Below the pieces are notes generated by a model. That model saw only the letters and a program-made list of their open reading frames with translations. It ran no database searches and was not told where the DNA came from. From Acetobacterium sp. KB-1 (GTDB lineage Bacteria > Bacillota > Clostridia > Eubacteriales > Eubacteriaceae), in NCBI RefSeq assembly GCF_003260995.1, contig NZ_CP030040.1, positions 1,911,995 through 1,975,994 of the forward strand: a stretch of DNA of 64,000 nt. The letters are read 5' to 3'. Positions 1 through 9,340 of the stretch are shown here, piece by piece; the stretch's first letter is position 1, and each line of letters starts with the position of its first letter. The position numbers and the translations under genes were made by a program.

Positions 1-985
<985 letters not shown>

Positions 986-1231
986 TTTGTATTTAAAGCC
1001 GTTAGGCTTAAAATGCTGTCTCATGAATAACTGTATTTTATACTCTACCGAGTGCACTTTATCCTCTGCCGAGTTAATGTTTTAAAGAGTACATCTCTCT
1101 GTTTCTATTTTAGCCTCATTCATCCTTGCGGATGTTTCGGCTGTTTTACAGGTTTTATGGTACTATTCTCTTTTCTATGACCGCTGCATCTCAGGTGATT
1201 TTTAATCATTCCCCACCGAAGAAGCTTTTCT
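986..1231 (-). promoter_or_regulatory. rRNA leader with boxA-like antitermination site
   Basis: This is the untranslated leader between the second rrn promoter and the 16S 5' end. It contains a boxA-like stretch (complement of 1079-1092, core CTCTTTAAAAC), as expected for NusB/NusE-dependent rRNA antitermination. A short hairpin (AAGCC/GGCTT type) sits near 996-1010, just before the mature 16S. There is no coding sequence; the reading frames crossing it lack ribosome binding sites. Confidence 0.6.
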
Positions 1232-1260
1232 ATTGTATCGTCGTTTCTCTTAGTTGTCAA
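1232..1260 (-). promoter_or_regulatory. rrn promoter P2
   Basis: On the minus strand TTGACA (1255-1260) and TACAAT (1232-1237) are separated by 17 bp. This is a near-consensus sigma-A promoter reading into the 16S gene. It lies 95 bp downstream of an equally good promoter, the tandem arrangement usual for Firmicute rRNA operons. Confidence 0.8.
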
Positions 1261-1336
1261 GCTGTTTTTTGAAATTCTTTTAAGTTGTGTTCTATGTTGC
1301 TCTGTTTTCGCTGTCGCCGTTTTTGACGACCTTGTT

Positions 1337-1365
1337 AGTATAAATATTTTCCAACTCTTTGTCAA
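1337..1365 (-). promoter_or_regulatory. rrn promoter P1
   Basis: On the minus strand TTGACA (1360-1365) and TATACT (1337-1342) are separated by exactly 17 bp. It is the upstream member of a tandem rRNA promoter pair and begins just past the 3' end of the EamA transporter gene transcribed in the same direction. Confidence 0.8.
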
Positions 1366-1394
1366 CTGGTTTTTGCAAAAACGTCACATCTTTT

Positions 1395-2312
1395 TTACTG
1401 CCGGTAAAACACTCTTTCCATCCTAAACATCCTGACCAATTTATCACCATCAGTAAGGTTAACAAACGATCCAAATAATATGAAGATCAGTCCAATCCCG
1501 ATATTTAATGTAATGGCTTCACCCAGAATAACGAATGCAAAAATCGGTGCAACCATCGGTTTGATAAAGAATGCTACTGAAGCCGTGGATGGCCCGGCAA
1601 TTTCGACCGTTTTCAGATAAAAGTAATAGCCGATCCCAGTCACACATACCCCCAGATAAAAAAGCAGCGGTGCGTTTTTCAGACTTACACCCTGAAAGAC
1701 GGGTTGACCGCTAACAAACAATATGACCAATAATACCCCCGAGCCCATCAAAAAACTAAAACTGTTTTGAGCTACACCGCCGATTTTACCAATCTTTTTT
1801 TTACCATAGGCGGTATACAACCCAAAGGCAATAGCTGCCACCAGGGTCAATAACAAAAACCAGATATTACTTTCGCCGGAGACGAGTTTTTGAGGATTCA
1901 TCACAATAATCAACCCGATTATACTAATGGTAAGCGCAATGGCCTTTTTTTTCGTGAATTTTTCATGAACAATAAAGTGAGCAAAGACCATGGTAAATAC
2001 CGGATTGATCGAAAAAATCAATGCCGCCAAGCTTGCGTTAATGCCCATTAAACCGATTTGGAAAAGCACCATACTAAAGCAGATGCAGATTAATCCCAGT
2101 ATAAAAAGATAACCCAGGTCGCTTTTGCTCAGCTTTATCTTTCTTTTCCTGATATCGCCAATTGCAAAAGGCAACAAAAAAAGCCCTCCTATTAAGAAGC
2201 GGATAAAGGTCAGCTGAATTGGATTAAAGGTTGCTCCCCCAATTTTCAAGGCAACCTCCATCGATCCGAAAAGCATCCCGGTTAAAAAAACATAGATGTA
2301 GATTTTTTTCAT
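1395..2312 (-). CDS. EamA/DMT-family membrane transporter
   Basis: A 305-residue, very hydrophobic protein with about ten predicted membrane helices arranged as two repeated EamA halves, typical of drug/metabolite exporters (RhaT/YdcZ-like). The N-terminal helix carries the family signature GMLFGSMEV. The second half contains the usual PxxAxxFAFVILGEA segment near its end. It acts in the cytoplasmic membrane and probably exports an amino acid or metabolite; the substrate cannot be inferred. A GAGG ribosome binding site precedes the ATG. It is monocistronic, just upstream of the rRNA promoters, and distinct from the second EamA gene near 11.3 kb. Confidence 0.85.
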   Translation of the reverse strand: MKKIYIYVFLTGMLFGSMEVALKIGGATFNPIQLTFIRFLIGGLFLLPFAIGDIRKRKIKLSKSDLGYLFILGLICICFSMVLFQIGLMGINASLAALIFSINPVFTMVFAHFIVHEKFTKKKAIALTISIIGLIIVMNPQKLVSGESNIWFLLLTLVAAIAFGLYTAYGKKKIGKIGGVAQNSFSFLMGSGVLLVILFVSGQPVFQGVSLKNAPLLFYLGVCVTGIGYYFYLKTVEIAGPSTASVAFFIKPMVAPIFAFVILGEAITLNIGIGLIFILFGSFVNLTDGDKLVRMFRMERVFYRQ

Positions 2313-2428
2313 TATTTCCTCTTTCCAGTTATAATTTTACACGGCTGGCACAGAACTTTGCACTTGTGCTGCATCGTCATCATTGTGAGAATACTAATCA
2401 GCAGTTTAGTAGACTTCCTTCTTTCCCC

Positions 2429-3049
2429 TTATATTGCCTTTAATAAACAGTAGTTGATTACCAACTCTACGGCAGACTCAACAATTCCCGCTGTCATCCC
2501 CCAAATCACATCATCTCGATAGGTATAAAAATTTATCTCATAAGTCCCTTTAACCCAAGGGTAATCTTTTCCACCGGGAATACACTCGTAGGGAAAATCG
2601 CCGGGTTGCTCGTGACTCAGATGATTGAGATACTTTTTAGGTTCATGTTCTTCAAAAAAACGCACTGCCACAGTAAAAACTTCGCTAACTTCTTCTCGAC
2701 TGAAACTATACTTATAATCCCTAAGAATTGCAATAAAGGGATGAACAATAAAATTAAACGGCGATATGAAAACATCACCGGGTCCCAGTATTTCGATTTG
2801 CTGACGATCAACCAGCAGCTCTTCGATGGTTTCGCGAATTGCTGCTTCCAAAGGTGTTTCACCTTCTTCCAGCCGCCCCCCCGGAAAACAGATTTCTCCC
2901 GGCTGACGATTTAATGTCTCTGCGCGTTTTTCAAAAAGAAATGCCGGGCCTTCTTCGGTTTCTAATAAAACTACCAGAACCGCATACTGACTGAAATTTC
3001 TTTCACCAATCATTCCCGGTCGCCGCTTATAAAAATTATTTTGCTCCAA
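2429..3049 (-). CDS. Nudix hydrolase, CoA pyrophosphatase-like
   Basis: 206 residues. A complete Nudix box spans residues 58-77: G58, E64, R72, E73, E76 and E77 fit the Gx5Ex7REuxEE pattern. Just before it, KRAETLNRQPGEICFPGG (about residues 41-58) resembles the NuCoA (UPF0035) motif of YeaB/NudL-type enzymes that cleave coenzyme A into phosphopantetheine and 3',5'-ADP. Specificity is inferred from that motif only. The start is a TTG at 3049, seven bases after a GAGGT ribosome binding site; no upstream ATG is available. It appears monocistronic. Confidence 0.85.
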   Translation of the reverse strand: MEQNNFYKRRPGMIGERNFSQYAVLVVLLETEEGPAFLFEKRAETLNRQPGEICFPGGRLEEGETPLEAAIRETIEELLVDRQQIEILGPGDVFISPFNFIVHPFIAILRDYKYSFSREEVSEVFTVAVRFFEEHEPKKYLNHLSHEQPGDFPYECIPGGKDYPWVKGTYEINFYTYRDDVIWGMTAGIVESAVELVINYCLLKAI

Positions 3050-3192
3050 TTTTTTTACCTCAACTCATCTACTTGAAATACCACACTGACAATTCTCTAT
3101 TTGCATCGTTCTACGGACTCTATTCTAACATAGAATGACATCCTTGAAAATTAACAACCGTTAAATATTATGTTGTCAATTGCAGAAAAGAC

Positions 3193-3249
3193 TTGCACTA
3201 CCTAGAAGTTCTATGTATAATACGTTTATACCTAATAGATCTATGTATA
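3193..3249 (+). promoter_or_regulatory. padR promoter with direct-repeat operator candidate
   Basis: TTGCAC (3193-3198), 17 bp, TATAAT (3216-3221) forms a good sigma-A promoter for the PadR gene. The 9-mer CTATGTATA occurs twice, at 3211-3219 overlapping the -10 box and at 3241-3249, exactly 30 bp apart and each preceded by a TAGA element. Such spacing suits autorepression by the PadR protein encoded directly downstream, which is an inference. Confidence 0.6.
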
Positions 3250-3262
3250 TAGGAGGTTCTTA

Positions 3263-3625
3263 ATGAATGTATCAAAAGATTTAATTGCAGCCTCTACAAC
3301 GCCCTTTATTTTATCGATATTAAAGGAGAACGACAGTTATGGCTACGCAATTATCAAAAAAGTTAAAGAATTAACCGGAGACGAGCTAGTCTGGTCCGAG
3401 GGGATGCTCTATCCGGTGCTCCATCGTCTTGAAGAAAAAAATTTTATTGTGTCTTATTGGAATAATTCAGATGGTGGACGGAAGCGAAAATACTATAAAC
3501 TAAAAGAGGAAGGACTGATTGAACTGGAAGTACAAAAGAAACAATGGGATATTATCCATACCGCACTTTCGAAAACCTGGTTTGAAATTATGAACAAGGA
3601 GGACTGCTTGCCATGTTTGATTTAG
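3263..3625 (+). CDS. PadR-family transcriptional regulator
   Basis: A 120-residue winged-helix protein of the short PadR subfamily. The diagnostic segment around residues 22-62 includes SYGYAIIKKV, the SEGMLYPVLHRLE recognition helix region and a basic wing (GGRKRKYYKL). It is a cytoplasmic repressor, usually of the neighbouring membrane or stress gene. An AGGAGG ribosome binding site is at 3251-3256. It overlaps the next gene by 13 bp, so the two are co-transcribed and translationally coupled, as is common for PadR plus permease-prefix membrane protein pairs. Confidence 0.92.
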   Translation: MNVSKDLIAASTTPFILSILKENDSYGYAIIKKVKELTGDELVWSEGMLYPVLHRLEEKNFIVSYWNNSDGGRKRKYYKLKEEGLIELEVQKKQWDIIHTALSKTWFEIMNKEDCLPCLI

Positions 3626-4968
3626 AAAAAAACATCCGTGCTTGGAGTGACTGTCTGCGAAGTCAGGGACATTTTAAGGAAACGGACATTATCGAATTGG
3701 AAAGTCATCTGCACGATGAGATCGACGATCTGATCCACACCGGATTATCAGCGGAAGAGGCCTTTTTAATCAGTGTTAAACGTTTTGGCGATACCCATTC
3801 GGTTTCTCGGGAATATTCAAAAGTAAATACCGAAAACCTCTGGAAGCAATTGATGTTAGAACCCGAACCCACTGGGATTTCGAGCGAAAATCAGCGCTAT
3901 ATCGGGCTGATTATTCTCTTTTCTTTTTTGGCTGGTACTTTTTTCAAAATTCCCGAACTTTTAGGCTACAGTTTCAATGATCCTCAATATCAACTGTTTT
4001 ATTTTAAAAATTTGAGTTTTTTCATCCTGCCATTAATTGCTCTGTTTTTTCTGTATAAAAATAAAGCCAATTTAAAAACGATTGCCGTGATTCTAGGCAT
4101 TTTTGCCGGTGCGGCCATCCTGATCAACCTTTATCCTTCGCATTCGCCGAATAATACCGAATTATTGACCGCCCTACATCTGCCACTATTTTTGTGGCTA
4201 ATCACCGGAGTTGCCTATATCGGTTCGGATTGGCGCAGTAGCCAGGGACGGATGAATTTCATTCGGTTTACCGGTGAATCCGTGATTTACGGCACCCTTA
4301 TTTTCTGTGGTCTCATCGTTTTAGCGATGTTTACCCAGGCGATTTTTTTCGCTATTCAAATTGATGCCAGTTGGTTTATACAAAATTATTTAATTGTTTA
4401 TGGCGCCGCAGCAGTGGCCATGATTACTGTCTATCTGGTCGAGACCAAGAAAAGCGTGGTCGAGAATTTTGCTCCGATTCTGGCCAAAATATTCAGTCCG
4501 CTTTTCCTGATCATTATGATTGTTTTCCTGCTGGTCCTGGTCGTATCCGGGAGCAGCCCTTTTATGGAAAGAGATTATCTGATCGCCTTTGACTTTATGC
4601 TGGCATTGGTTCTCGGCCTGGTTCTTTACACCATTTCGGCCCGAAATCCCTATGCTAAAAACAGGCTTTTTGATTATCTGAATATGGCTCTGATTGTTGC
4701 GGCAATGATTATCGATGCGATAGCCTTATCAGCCATCCTGATTCGATTATCCACCTTTGGGATAACACCGAATAAACTAGCTGCACTGGGAGAAAATTTA
4801 ATTCTACTCGTTAATCTGGGAGGACTGGCCTGGTTGTATGGCCGCTTTTTTCTAAAAAAAATAGATTTTATTAAAATCGAAAACTGGCAGACCACCTATC
4901 TTTACATTTTTGCGATCTGGTTAGCTGTCGTTGCCTTTATTTTCCCGATTATTTTTGGTTTTAATTAA
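3613..4968 (+). CDS. Integral membrane protein with permease-prefix domain
   Basis: 451 residues. Residues 1-75 form a soluble helical domain (SHLHDEIDDLI, SAEEAFLISVKRFGD) like the permease-prefix or HAAS-type domain that accompanies PadR regulators. The rest is about ten hydrophobic helices with no catalytic motif that I recognise. It starts inside the padR gene (13-bp overlap), so it belongs to the same operon and is probably the regulator's partner. Function is unknown; envelope-stress or antimicrobial-response roles are known for similar pairs but are not shown here. Confidence 0.8.
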   Translation: MFDLEKNIRAWSDCLRSQGHFKETDIIELESHLHDEIDDLIHTGLSAEEAFLISVKRFGDTHSVSREYSKVNTENLWKQLMLEPEPTGISSENQRYIGLIILFSFLAGTFFKIPELLGYSFNDPQYQLFYFKNLSFFILPLIALFFLYKNKANLKTIAVILGIFAGAAILINLYPSHSPNNTELLTALHLPLFLWLITGVAYIGSDWRSSQGRMNFIRFTGESVIYGTLIFCGLIVLAMFTQAIFFAIQIDASWFIQNYLIVYGAAAVAMITVYLVETKKSVVENFAPILAKIFSPLFLIIMIVFLLVLVVSGSSPFMERDYLIAFDFMLALVLGLVLYTISARNPYAKNRLFDYLNMALIVAAMIIDAIALSAILIRLSTFGITPNKLAALGENLILLVNLGGLAWLYGRFFLKKIDFIKIENWQTTYLYIFAIWLAVVAFIFPIIFGFN

Positions 4969-5009
4969 TAATACCAGCAAACCAAATCGTTGGATTTATT
5001 TCTCAATCA

Positions 5010-5048
5010 AAAATGACCAGTCTGCCCGAATGGGTAACTGGTCATTTT
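5010..5048 (+). terminator. Intrinsic terminator after the padR operon
   Basis: Perfect 12-bp stem: AAAATGACCAGT (5010-5021) and ACTGGTCATTTT (5037-5048). The A-rich left and T-rich right arms could allow termination in both directions. Confidence 0.7.
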
Positions 5049-5161
5049 AACTTCAAATTTGTTTTTTAATTTTTCTTAATCAACCGGATCAAACCCGCAA
5101 TTGCAGACGAGATACCAATTTAGATTTCTGCTGAACTGGATCAGCTAAGCCTTTTTAAGAT

Positions 5162-5572
5162 TTATTTTAGGACATCCAGTCCTGCTTGAGCGACGGTCAT
5201 GTCTTCAGCCACGCTTCCGCCGCTGACTCCGATCCCGCCAATGATTTTTCCATCTTCAACAATTGGGAAACCACCCCCAAATACCACCATTCTACCTTTG
5301 TCACAAGATGCAATCCCAAAAAGCTGACCCGATTCTTTGGCAAGATCTGCCGCTGTATCAGTGCTCATTTTAAGGGCTACTGCTGTATAAGCTTTATTGG
5401 TAGCAATATCCATGCTGGCTAACAATGAATCTTCCATCCGGTTAAATAACACCATATTTCCACCCGCATCACAAATCACGATCACCATCGGCACATCAAT
5501 TTGGATAGCTTTCTCAGCAGCCGCTTCTGCCATTTTTTTGGCCATTTCTAATAATTTCCCTGTTTTAGTCAT
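5162..5572 (-). CDS. GlcG/HbpS-family (DUF336) protein
   Basis: About 136 residues of the GlcG/HbpS fold. Markers are a conserved N-terminal helix (MAKKMAEAAAEKA), PMVIVICDAGGNMVLFNRM, ALKMSTDTAADL and the C-terminal GGFPIVEDGKIIGGIGVSGG loop. Members bind haem or accompany diol and glycolate metabolism, often as accessory proteins; no enzyme activity can be assigned here. The ATG at 5572 is preferred over an in-frame GTG 12 bases upstream because the GGAGGA ribosome binding site lies between them. It stands alone. Confidence 0.85.
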   Translation of the reverse strand: MTKTGKLLEMAKKMAEAAAEKAIQIDVPMVIVICDAGGNMVLFNRMEDSLLASMDIATNKAYTAVALKMSTDTAADLAKESGQLFGIASCDKGRMVVFGGGFPIVEDGKIIGGIGVSGGSVAEDMTVAQAGLDVLK

Positions 5573-5849
5573 TTTTTCCTCCACTTTCTTAGTTAAACAT
5601 CCATTTTTACATTTCGCTTTTCTGATTCAATTCAAGTATATTTATTTATACCCATATCAACAGTTTTTAATCAGCAGTTTATTTCTAAATGAATGCTTAA
5701 CCTAAATGTATCGCAATTTTTATGCCAATTCAAAAGACAATTTTTTATCCTATTTTCGATGCTTTTCGTCCTGCGATGCTTAATTTTTAAGCATTTTCGT
5801 GTTCTTTTTTCTAACATATGATCATATTTTAAACATCACTTTATGATAT

Positions 5850-6350
5850 TCATTTCCGATGCAGCACGACTTTTGGACAGCCTTCAAACGCTTTCTCACT
5901 GATTTCTTCAATGGTAGCGGGTAAATAGACGTCCGTTAAATTAACACAATCTTTGAATGCCCAGGCCAGTATCTTTTTTGTTCCTTCATTAATTTTTACC
6001 GTTTTTAATTGCATACACTCGTTAAATGTAAAAGCCGCGATCCGCTCCACTGTTCCCGGTATATCAATTTCTTCAATACCGCATCGGGTCATGGCATATT
6101 GCCAGAAATCTTTGAGCTTGGCAGGAAGCTTGACAAATTTCAGATTTTCGCACCCGTCAAAAACGAAACCGCCAATCTCAATGACGGTATCGGGAAATTC
6201 TACCCGTACCAATTCTTTGTGCCCTTTAAAGATGTCATCACCAACAATTAGAATATCTCGATCAGTAGGAATGATGGCTTCTTCCCCAGATCCTTTTCCT
6301 TCCATCAGGCACATCCCAAAATCCTGTGTTTTATAATAATATTCGTACAT
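5850..6350 (-). CDS. BspA-like leucine-rich repeat protein (LRR_5)
   Basis: 166 residues made of about five repeats of the LRR_5/BspA type, with the pattern (I/V)xxxAFxxCxxLxxVxLPxx (for example AFKDCVNLTDVYLPATIEEI). These form a curved beta-helix-like solenoid used in protein binding. There is no signal peptide or anchor, so it is probably cytoplasmic, unlike the surface BspA proteins. The partner is unknown. It is monocistronic. Confidence 0.8.
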   Translation of the reverse strand: MYEYYYKTQDFGMCLMEGKGSGEEAIIPTDRDILIVGDDIFKGHKELVRVEFPDTVIEIGGFVFDGCENLKFVKLPAKLKDFWQYAMTRCGIEEIDIPGTVERIAAFTFNECMQLKTVKINEGTKKILAWAFKDCVNLTDVYLPATIEEISEKAFEGCPKVVLHRK

Positions 6351-6534
6351 TAACTTTTCCCCTCTTCATTTGCTTTAAATTGTCGTTCTCCGCCCAAAAT
6401 CAAAATAAACCATTAATCAGCTAGCGGATAACGCACATTGGCTTTCATTTGTGAGTATAGCATAAAAAGGTTTTAAAAAAACACCCTTAATCGGATTCGC
6501 ACATGCCTAAATTTCACTGTTGATAAAATTGGTA

Positions 6535-6596
6535 TTGACAAAAAAGCAACCCGGCCTTACAATAGTAACATAGTTAGTTAGTCGACCAACTAACTA
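6535..6596 (+). promoter_or_regulatory. Promoter and palindromic operator of the gntR-ABC operon
   Basis: TTGACA (6535-6540), 17 bp, TACAAT (6558-6563) is a near-consensus promoter. From 6571 to 6596 lies a 26-bp palindrome centred on GTCGAC with a single mismatched pair, built of GTTAGTTA and its complement. It covers the expected transcription start, the classic place for a repressor. The GntR/YtrA-type protein encoded 25 bp downstream is the obvious ligand (inference). Confidence 0.8.
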
Positions 6597-6620
6597 ACAT
6601 TCACGAAAGGGGGTAACCCT

Positions 6621-6989
6621 TTGCAAATAAATTTCGACGATGAACGACCGATTTTTGTTCAAATTGCCGATGGCATTGAAGACGCCATCTTAACTGGAGC
6701 ATTTGCGGAAAGCGGTCAGATTCCATCCATAACTGAATTATCGGTCAGTTATAAAATCAATCCAGCCACGGCCCTTAAGGGCATCTCAATTCTGGTTGAC
6801 GAGGGCATTATTTTTAAGAAGCGGGGTGTTGGCATGTTTGTCGCTCCCGGTGCGGTTTCAAAACTGCGGGACAAACGCAAAGAATTATTTTTCGATCATT
6901 ATATTAAAAAACTCATCGAGGAAGCAAAAAAATTAGGTATCACCAATGAAGAAATATTGGGAATGGTAGAAAGAGGTTATCAGGAATGA
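6621..6989 (+). CDS. GntR-family (YtrA-type) transcriptional regulator
   Basis: 122 residues: an N-terminal GntR winged helix (residues 5-75; PIFVQIADGIEDAILTGAF, then IPSITELSVSY, KINPATALKGISILVDEGI) and only a short helical tail, as in the YtrA subfamily that controls ABC exporters. The start is TTG at 6621, eight bases after AAAGGGGG; no ATG fits. Its stop overlaps the next start (ATGA), so it is coupled to the ABC ATPase. It probably represses its own operon through the palindrome at 6571-6596. Confidence 0.92.
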   Translation: MQINFDDERPIFVQIADGIEDAILTGAFAESGQIPSITELSVSYKINPATALKGISILVDEGIIFKKRGVGMFVAPGAVSKLRDKRKELFFDHYIKKLIEEAKKLGITNEEILGMVERGYQE

Positions 6990-7867
6990 ACGGAATAGAA
7001 ATAAATGATGTGACAAAAACATTTGGGGATACGTTAGCTTTAAATCAGGTAAACCTGACTTTTGAGCCCCACAAAATATATGGATTATTGGGTCGAAACG
7101 GTGCCGGAAAATCGACACTACTCAATATTATCACCAATCGTCTCTTTGCCGACAGCGGCACTATTACCATTGATGGTCTAGCTGGCTCCGAAAATGATCA
7201 GATCCAAGGCCTGATTTATTTGATGTCCGAAAAAAATCTGTATCCCGAGAGCATGACCTGTAACGAAGCATTCAAGTGGACGAAACAATTTTTCAAGGAT
7301 TTTGATTTGGACTATGCGCACAACTTAGCCACGCAATTTAAACTAAATACCAAGAAAAAAATCCGGTCATTGTCGACTGGTTACACGTCTATTTTTAAAA
7401 TCATCATCGCCCTTTCTGTCAATACCCCCTATGTCTTGTTTGACGAACCGGTATTAGGACTCGACGCCAATCATCGGGAACTATTTTATCGATTGTTAAT
7501 AAAAAAGTATAGCGATAATGCGTTCACTGCTATCATTTCCACCCATTTAATCGAAGAAATTGCTAATCTGCTTGAGTATGTCATGATTATCAAAAACGGT
7601 GAAATATTGGTGAACGAATCCTGCGAAACCTTACTAAGCAAAGGATATTCCGTAGCCGGCACAATCAAGCAAGTCGATACCTTCATTGCCGACAAGGAAG
7701 TTATTGGCGAAGATGTTCTGGGCGGATTAAAAACCGCCACTATTATCGGTTCAATCAATAAGAGCACGTTGCCTGATGGCATTGAAATTACCAGTCTGGA
7801 TTTGCAAAAATTATTCATTAAATTAACCAACGAGGAGCAAAGCAATGAAACTACATACAATTTATAA
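6986..7867 (+). CDS. ABC transporter ATP-binding protein
   Basis: 293 residues. Walker A GRNGAGKST (about 36-44), Walker B YVLFDEP (149-155) and the H-loop STHLIEE (about 185) are present. The signature motif is LSTGY rather than LSGGQ, as in the YtrB/EcsA-like branch regulated by GntR/YtrA proteins. It should energise the membrane protein encoded next, whose gene it overlaps by 23 bp. Direction and substrate are unknown; antimicrobial-peptide or cell-wall-antibiotic export is the usual role of this group. Confidence 0.92.
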   Translation: MNGIEINDVTKTFGDTLALNQVNLTFEPHKIYGLLGRNGAGKSTLLNIITNRLFADSGTITIDGLAGSENDQIQGLIYLMSEKNLYPESMTCNEAFKWTKQFFKDFDLDYAHNLATQFKLNTKKKIRSLSTGYTSIFKIIIALSVNTPYVLFDEPVLGLDANHRELFYRLLIKKYSDNAFTAIISTHLIEEIANLLEYVMIIKNGEILVNESCETLLSKGYSVAGTIKQVDTFIADKEVIGEDVLGGLKTATIIGSINKSTLPDGIEITSLDLQKLFIKLTNEEQSNETTYNL

Positions 7868-8609
7868 ATATCAGCTTTTAGATCACCGAAATGCTGTCTT
7901 AATCTTCTGTGCGGTCATCCTTGCCGTGATGGCGCTTGTTCCCATTCAAGTCACCTTTTCCAACACTTTATCGACCTCTTATGAATCCACCCGAATAACG
8001 GGCATCGATATGGCTCCCGCCGTATTTCTTTTCATTTGCGGGCTGAGCGCTTTTAAGGAGAACTTTCTGTTTGCCCTGCAAAACGGTGTCTCCCGAAAAT
8101 CTTTATTTGTAAATCGGAATTACGTCGCAGTAACATTAGCGGTTGTGATGGCACTGTTTTCACTGCTATTATTGGCGCTCGGAAAATTAATCGAATCGCC
8201 AGCAAGTGGCATCGCGTATTCTGGCTTGTTGAGCATGATCTATCAATCCACTGGTACCGCTTCATTTAGTGGTCTATTGGAATATCTTGTCAGTTTTCTT
8301 TTTCTGACGGTTCTATTTATTGCCGCTCAAGCACTTGGTTATTTCATTACCGTAACACTCTATCGCATGAATAAAAAACTAAAAATTAGTTCCATCGTTG
8401 GTTTTTATATTGTTATCTTTGTGGTTTTACCCATCATTGATATGTTCTTATCCGGTCGGATTTCAACCATCCTACTAAGTTTTTTAGACGTGTCTATGGG
8501 TATTTCTGCCCATAACCCCTTTATCGGAATGTTCTCGTTGATCATCTTAAGTATTATCGTAAGTGGATTTACCTGGGTACTTTTAAAAAACGCCGGGGTA
8601 AAAAATTAA
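7845..8609 (+). CDS. ABC transporter permease-like membrane protein
   Basis: 254 residues with six predicted membrane helices and no periplasmic domain, typical of ABC-2-like permeases encoded with GntR/YtrA modules. The last 23 bases of the ATPase gene overlap its start, and a GAGGAG-type ribosome binding site lies in that overlap. It is the last gene of the three-gene operon and is followed by a strong terminator. Confidence 0.85.
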   Translation: MKLHTIYKYQLLDHRNAVLIFCAVILAVMALVPIQVTFSNTLSTSYESTRITGIDMAPAVFLFICGLSAFKENFLFALQNGVSRKSLFVNRNYVAVTLAVVMALFSLLLLALGKLIESPASGIAYSGLLSMIYQSTGTASFSGLLEYLVSFLFLTVLFIAAQALGYFITVTLYRMNKKLKISSIVGFYIVIFVVLPIIDMFLSGRISTILLSFLDVSMGISAHNPFIGMFSLIILSIIVSGFTWVLLKNAGVKN

Positions 8610-8620
8610 TCTAAGAATAT

Positions 8621-8668
8621 AGCCGTGACTGACCTTTTTGTCTGGGACCATCACGGCTACTTTTTTTA
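8621..8668 (+). terminator. Intrinsic terminator of the gntR-ABC operon
   Basis: Nine-bp stem TAGCCGTGA (8621-8629) with TCACGGCTA (8652-8660), followed by a run of seven T at 8662-8668. Confidence 0.8.
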
Positions 8669-8691
8669 TCTTTTTCGTTTGGTTCTTATTT

Positions 8692-8934
8692 CTAAAAACA
8701 CGCTTTCCACGCTGGCAGTTGACGCATCATATTCTCCACCGCCTTTTCTGCGACAGCTTCGTCAAGTCCCTGGGTTTTGATGGTGAAATTAATTAGGCTC
8801 TGCTTCTTTTCTTCAAAAGATTGCATCGAACCATCTTCCTTTGCACAATAGACACAGTACGCCTTACTGGTGTCGCCCATGGCAAAGTCGCTTTCTTTCT
8901 TCATTGGCATTCCGCATGCTATACATGTTTTCAT
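8692..8934 (-). CDS. Small zinc-ribbon protein
   Basis: 80 residues. Two cysteine knuckles (CIACGMPM near the N-terminus and CVYCAKEDG about 25 residues later) should bind one zinc. The rest is a helical tail ending AWKACF. The ATG at 8934 is chosen over one 21 bases upstream because AGGAGGT lies between them. The family is often annotated as a putative zinc ribbon protein of unknown function. It may share a transcript with the VOC and TetR genes just upstream on the same strand. Confidence 0.75.
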   Translation of the reverse strand: MKTCIACGMPMKKESDFAMGDTSKAYCVYCAKEDGSMQSFEEKKQSLINFTIKTQGLDEAVAEKAVENMMRQLPAWKACF

Positions 8935-8978
8935 CTTTTTACCTCCTTGAATCATTTAATATCGATAATTACCTGCCA

Positions 8979-9326
8979 TTAACAATAATCAGTCATTCCC
9001 AATCGATTGCCGAATAAATCTTCAAATTCAACCGCATTACCCGTTCCAATTTGAAACGGCTTACTTATAAAACTAACCCCATTATTGTGAAGCCGTTCGT
9101 ACTCATCATTGACATTATCCACAACAAACCAGATCGTCGGTTTTGCATCCGGGAATTTATTCTTTTCCTTTAAAATAATCGCCGGTTCTTCATCACCAAC
9201 ATTAAATGCCGCCATGCCCTTGTCTGAAAAATCAAACTTTAATTTCAAACCTAACACATTAGAACAATAGTTTTTTGCTTCTTCCAAATCATCGACAGGC
9301 AGAAAAAAATTATCATAAGCTTTCAT
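8979..9326 (-). CDS. VOC-family protein (glyoxalase/bleomycin-resistance fold)
   Basis: About 115 residues with one vicinal-oxygen-chelate domain: FFLPVDDLEEAKNYCSNVLG at the start, then two beta-alpha-beta repeats ending EFEDLFGNRLGM. Such proteins act as dimers that bind a metal or small ligand; the substrate is not predictable. Two starts compete: ATG at 9344, overlapping the tetR stop, and ATG at 9326, which has a better-spaced AAAGGA. Immediate succession after the TetR gene suggests that it is a target of that regulator. Confidence 0.82.
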   Translation of the reverse strand: MKAYDNFFLPVDDLEEAKNYCSNVLGLKLKFDFSDKGMAAFNVGDEEPAIILKEKNKFPDAKPTIWFVVDNVNDEYERLHNNGVSFISKPFQIGTGNAVEFEDLFGNRLGMTDYC

Positions 9327-9340
9327 ATCATTGATTCCTT

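Noticed and set aside
1120-1474. Minus-strand open frames between the EamA gene and 16S rRNA
   Set aside because: They cross the tandem rrn promoters and leader, have no ribosome binding sites, and overlap each other and the EamA 3' end.
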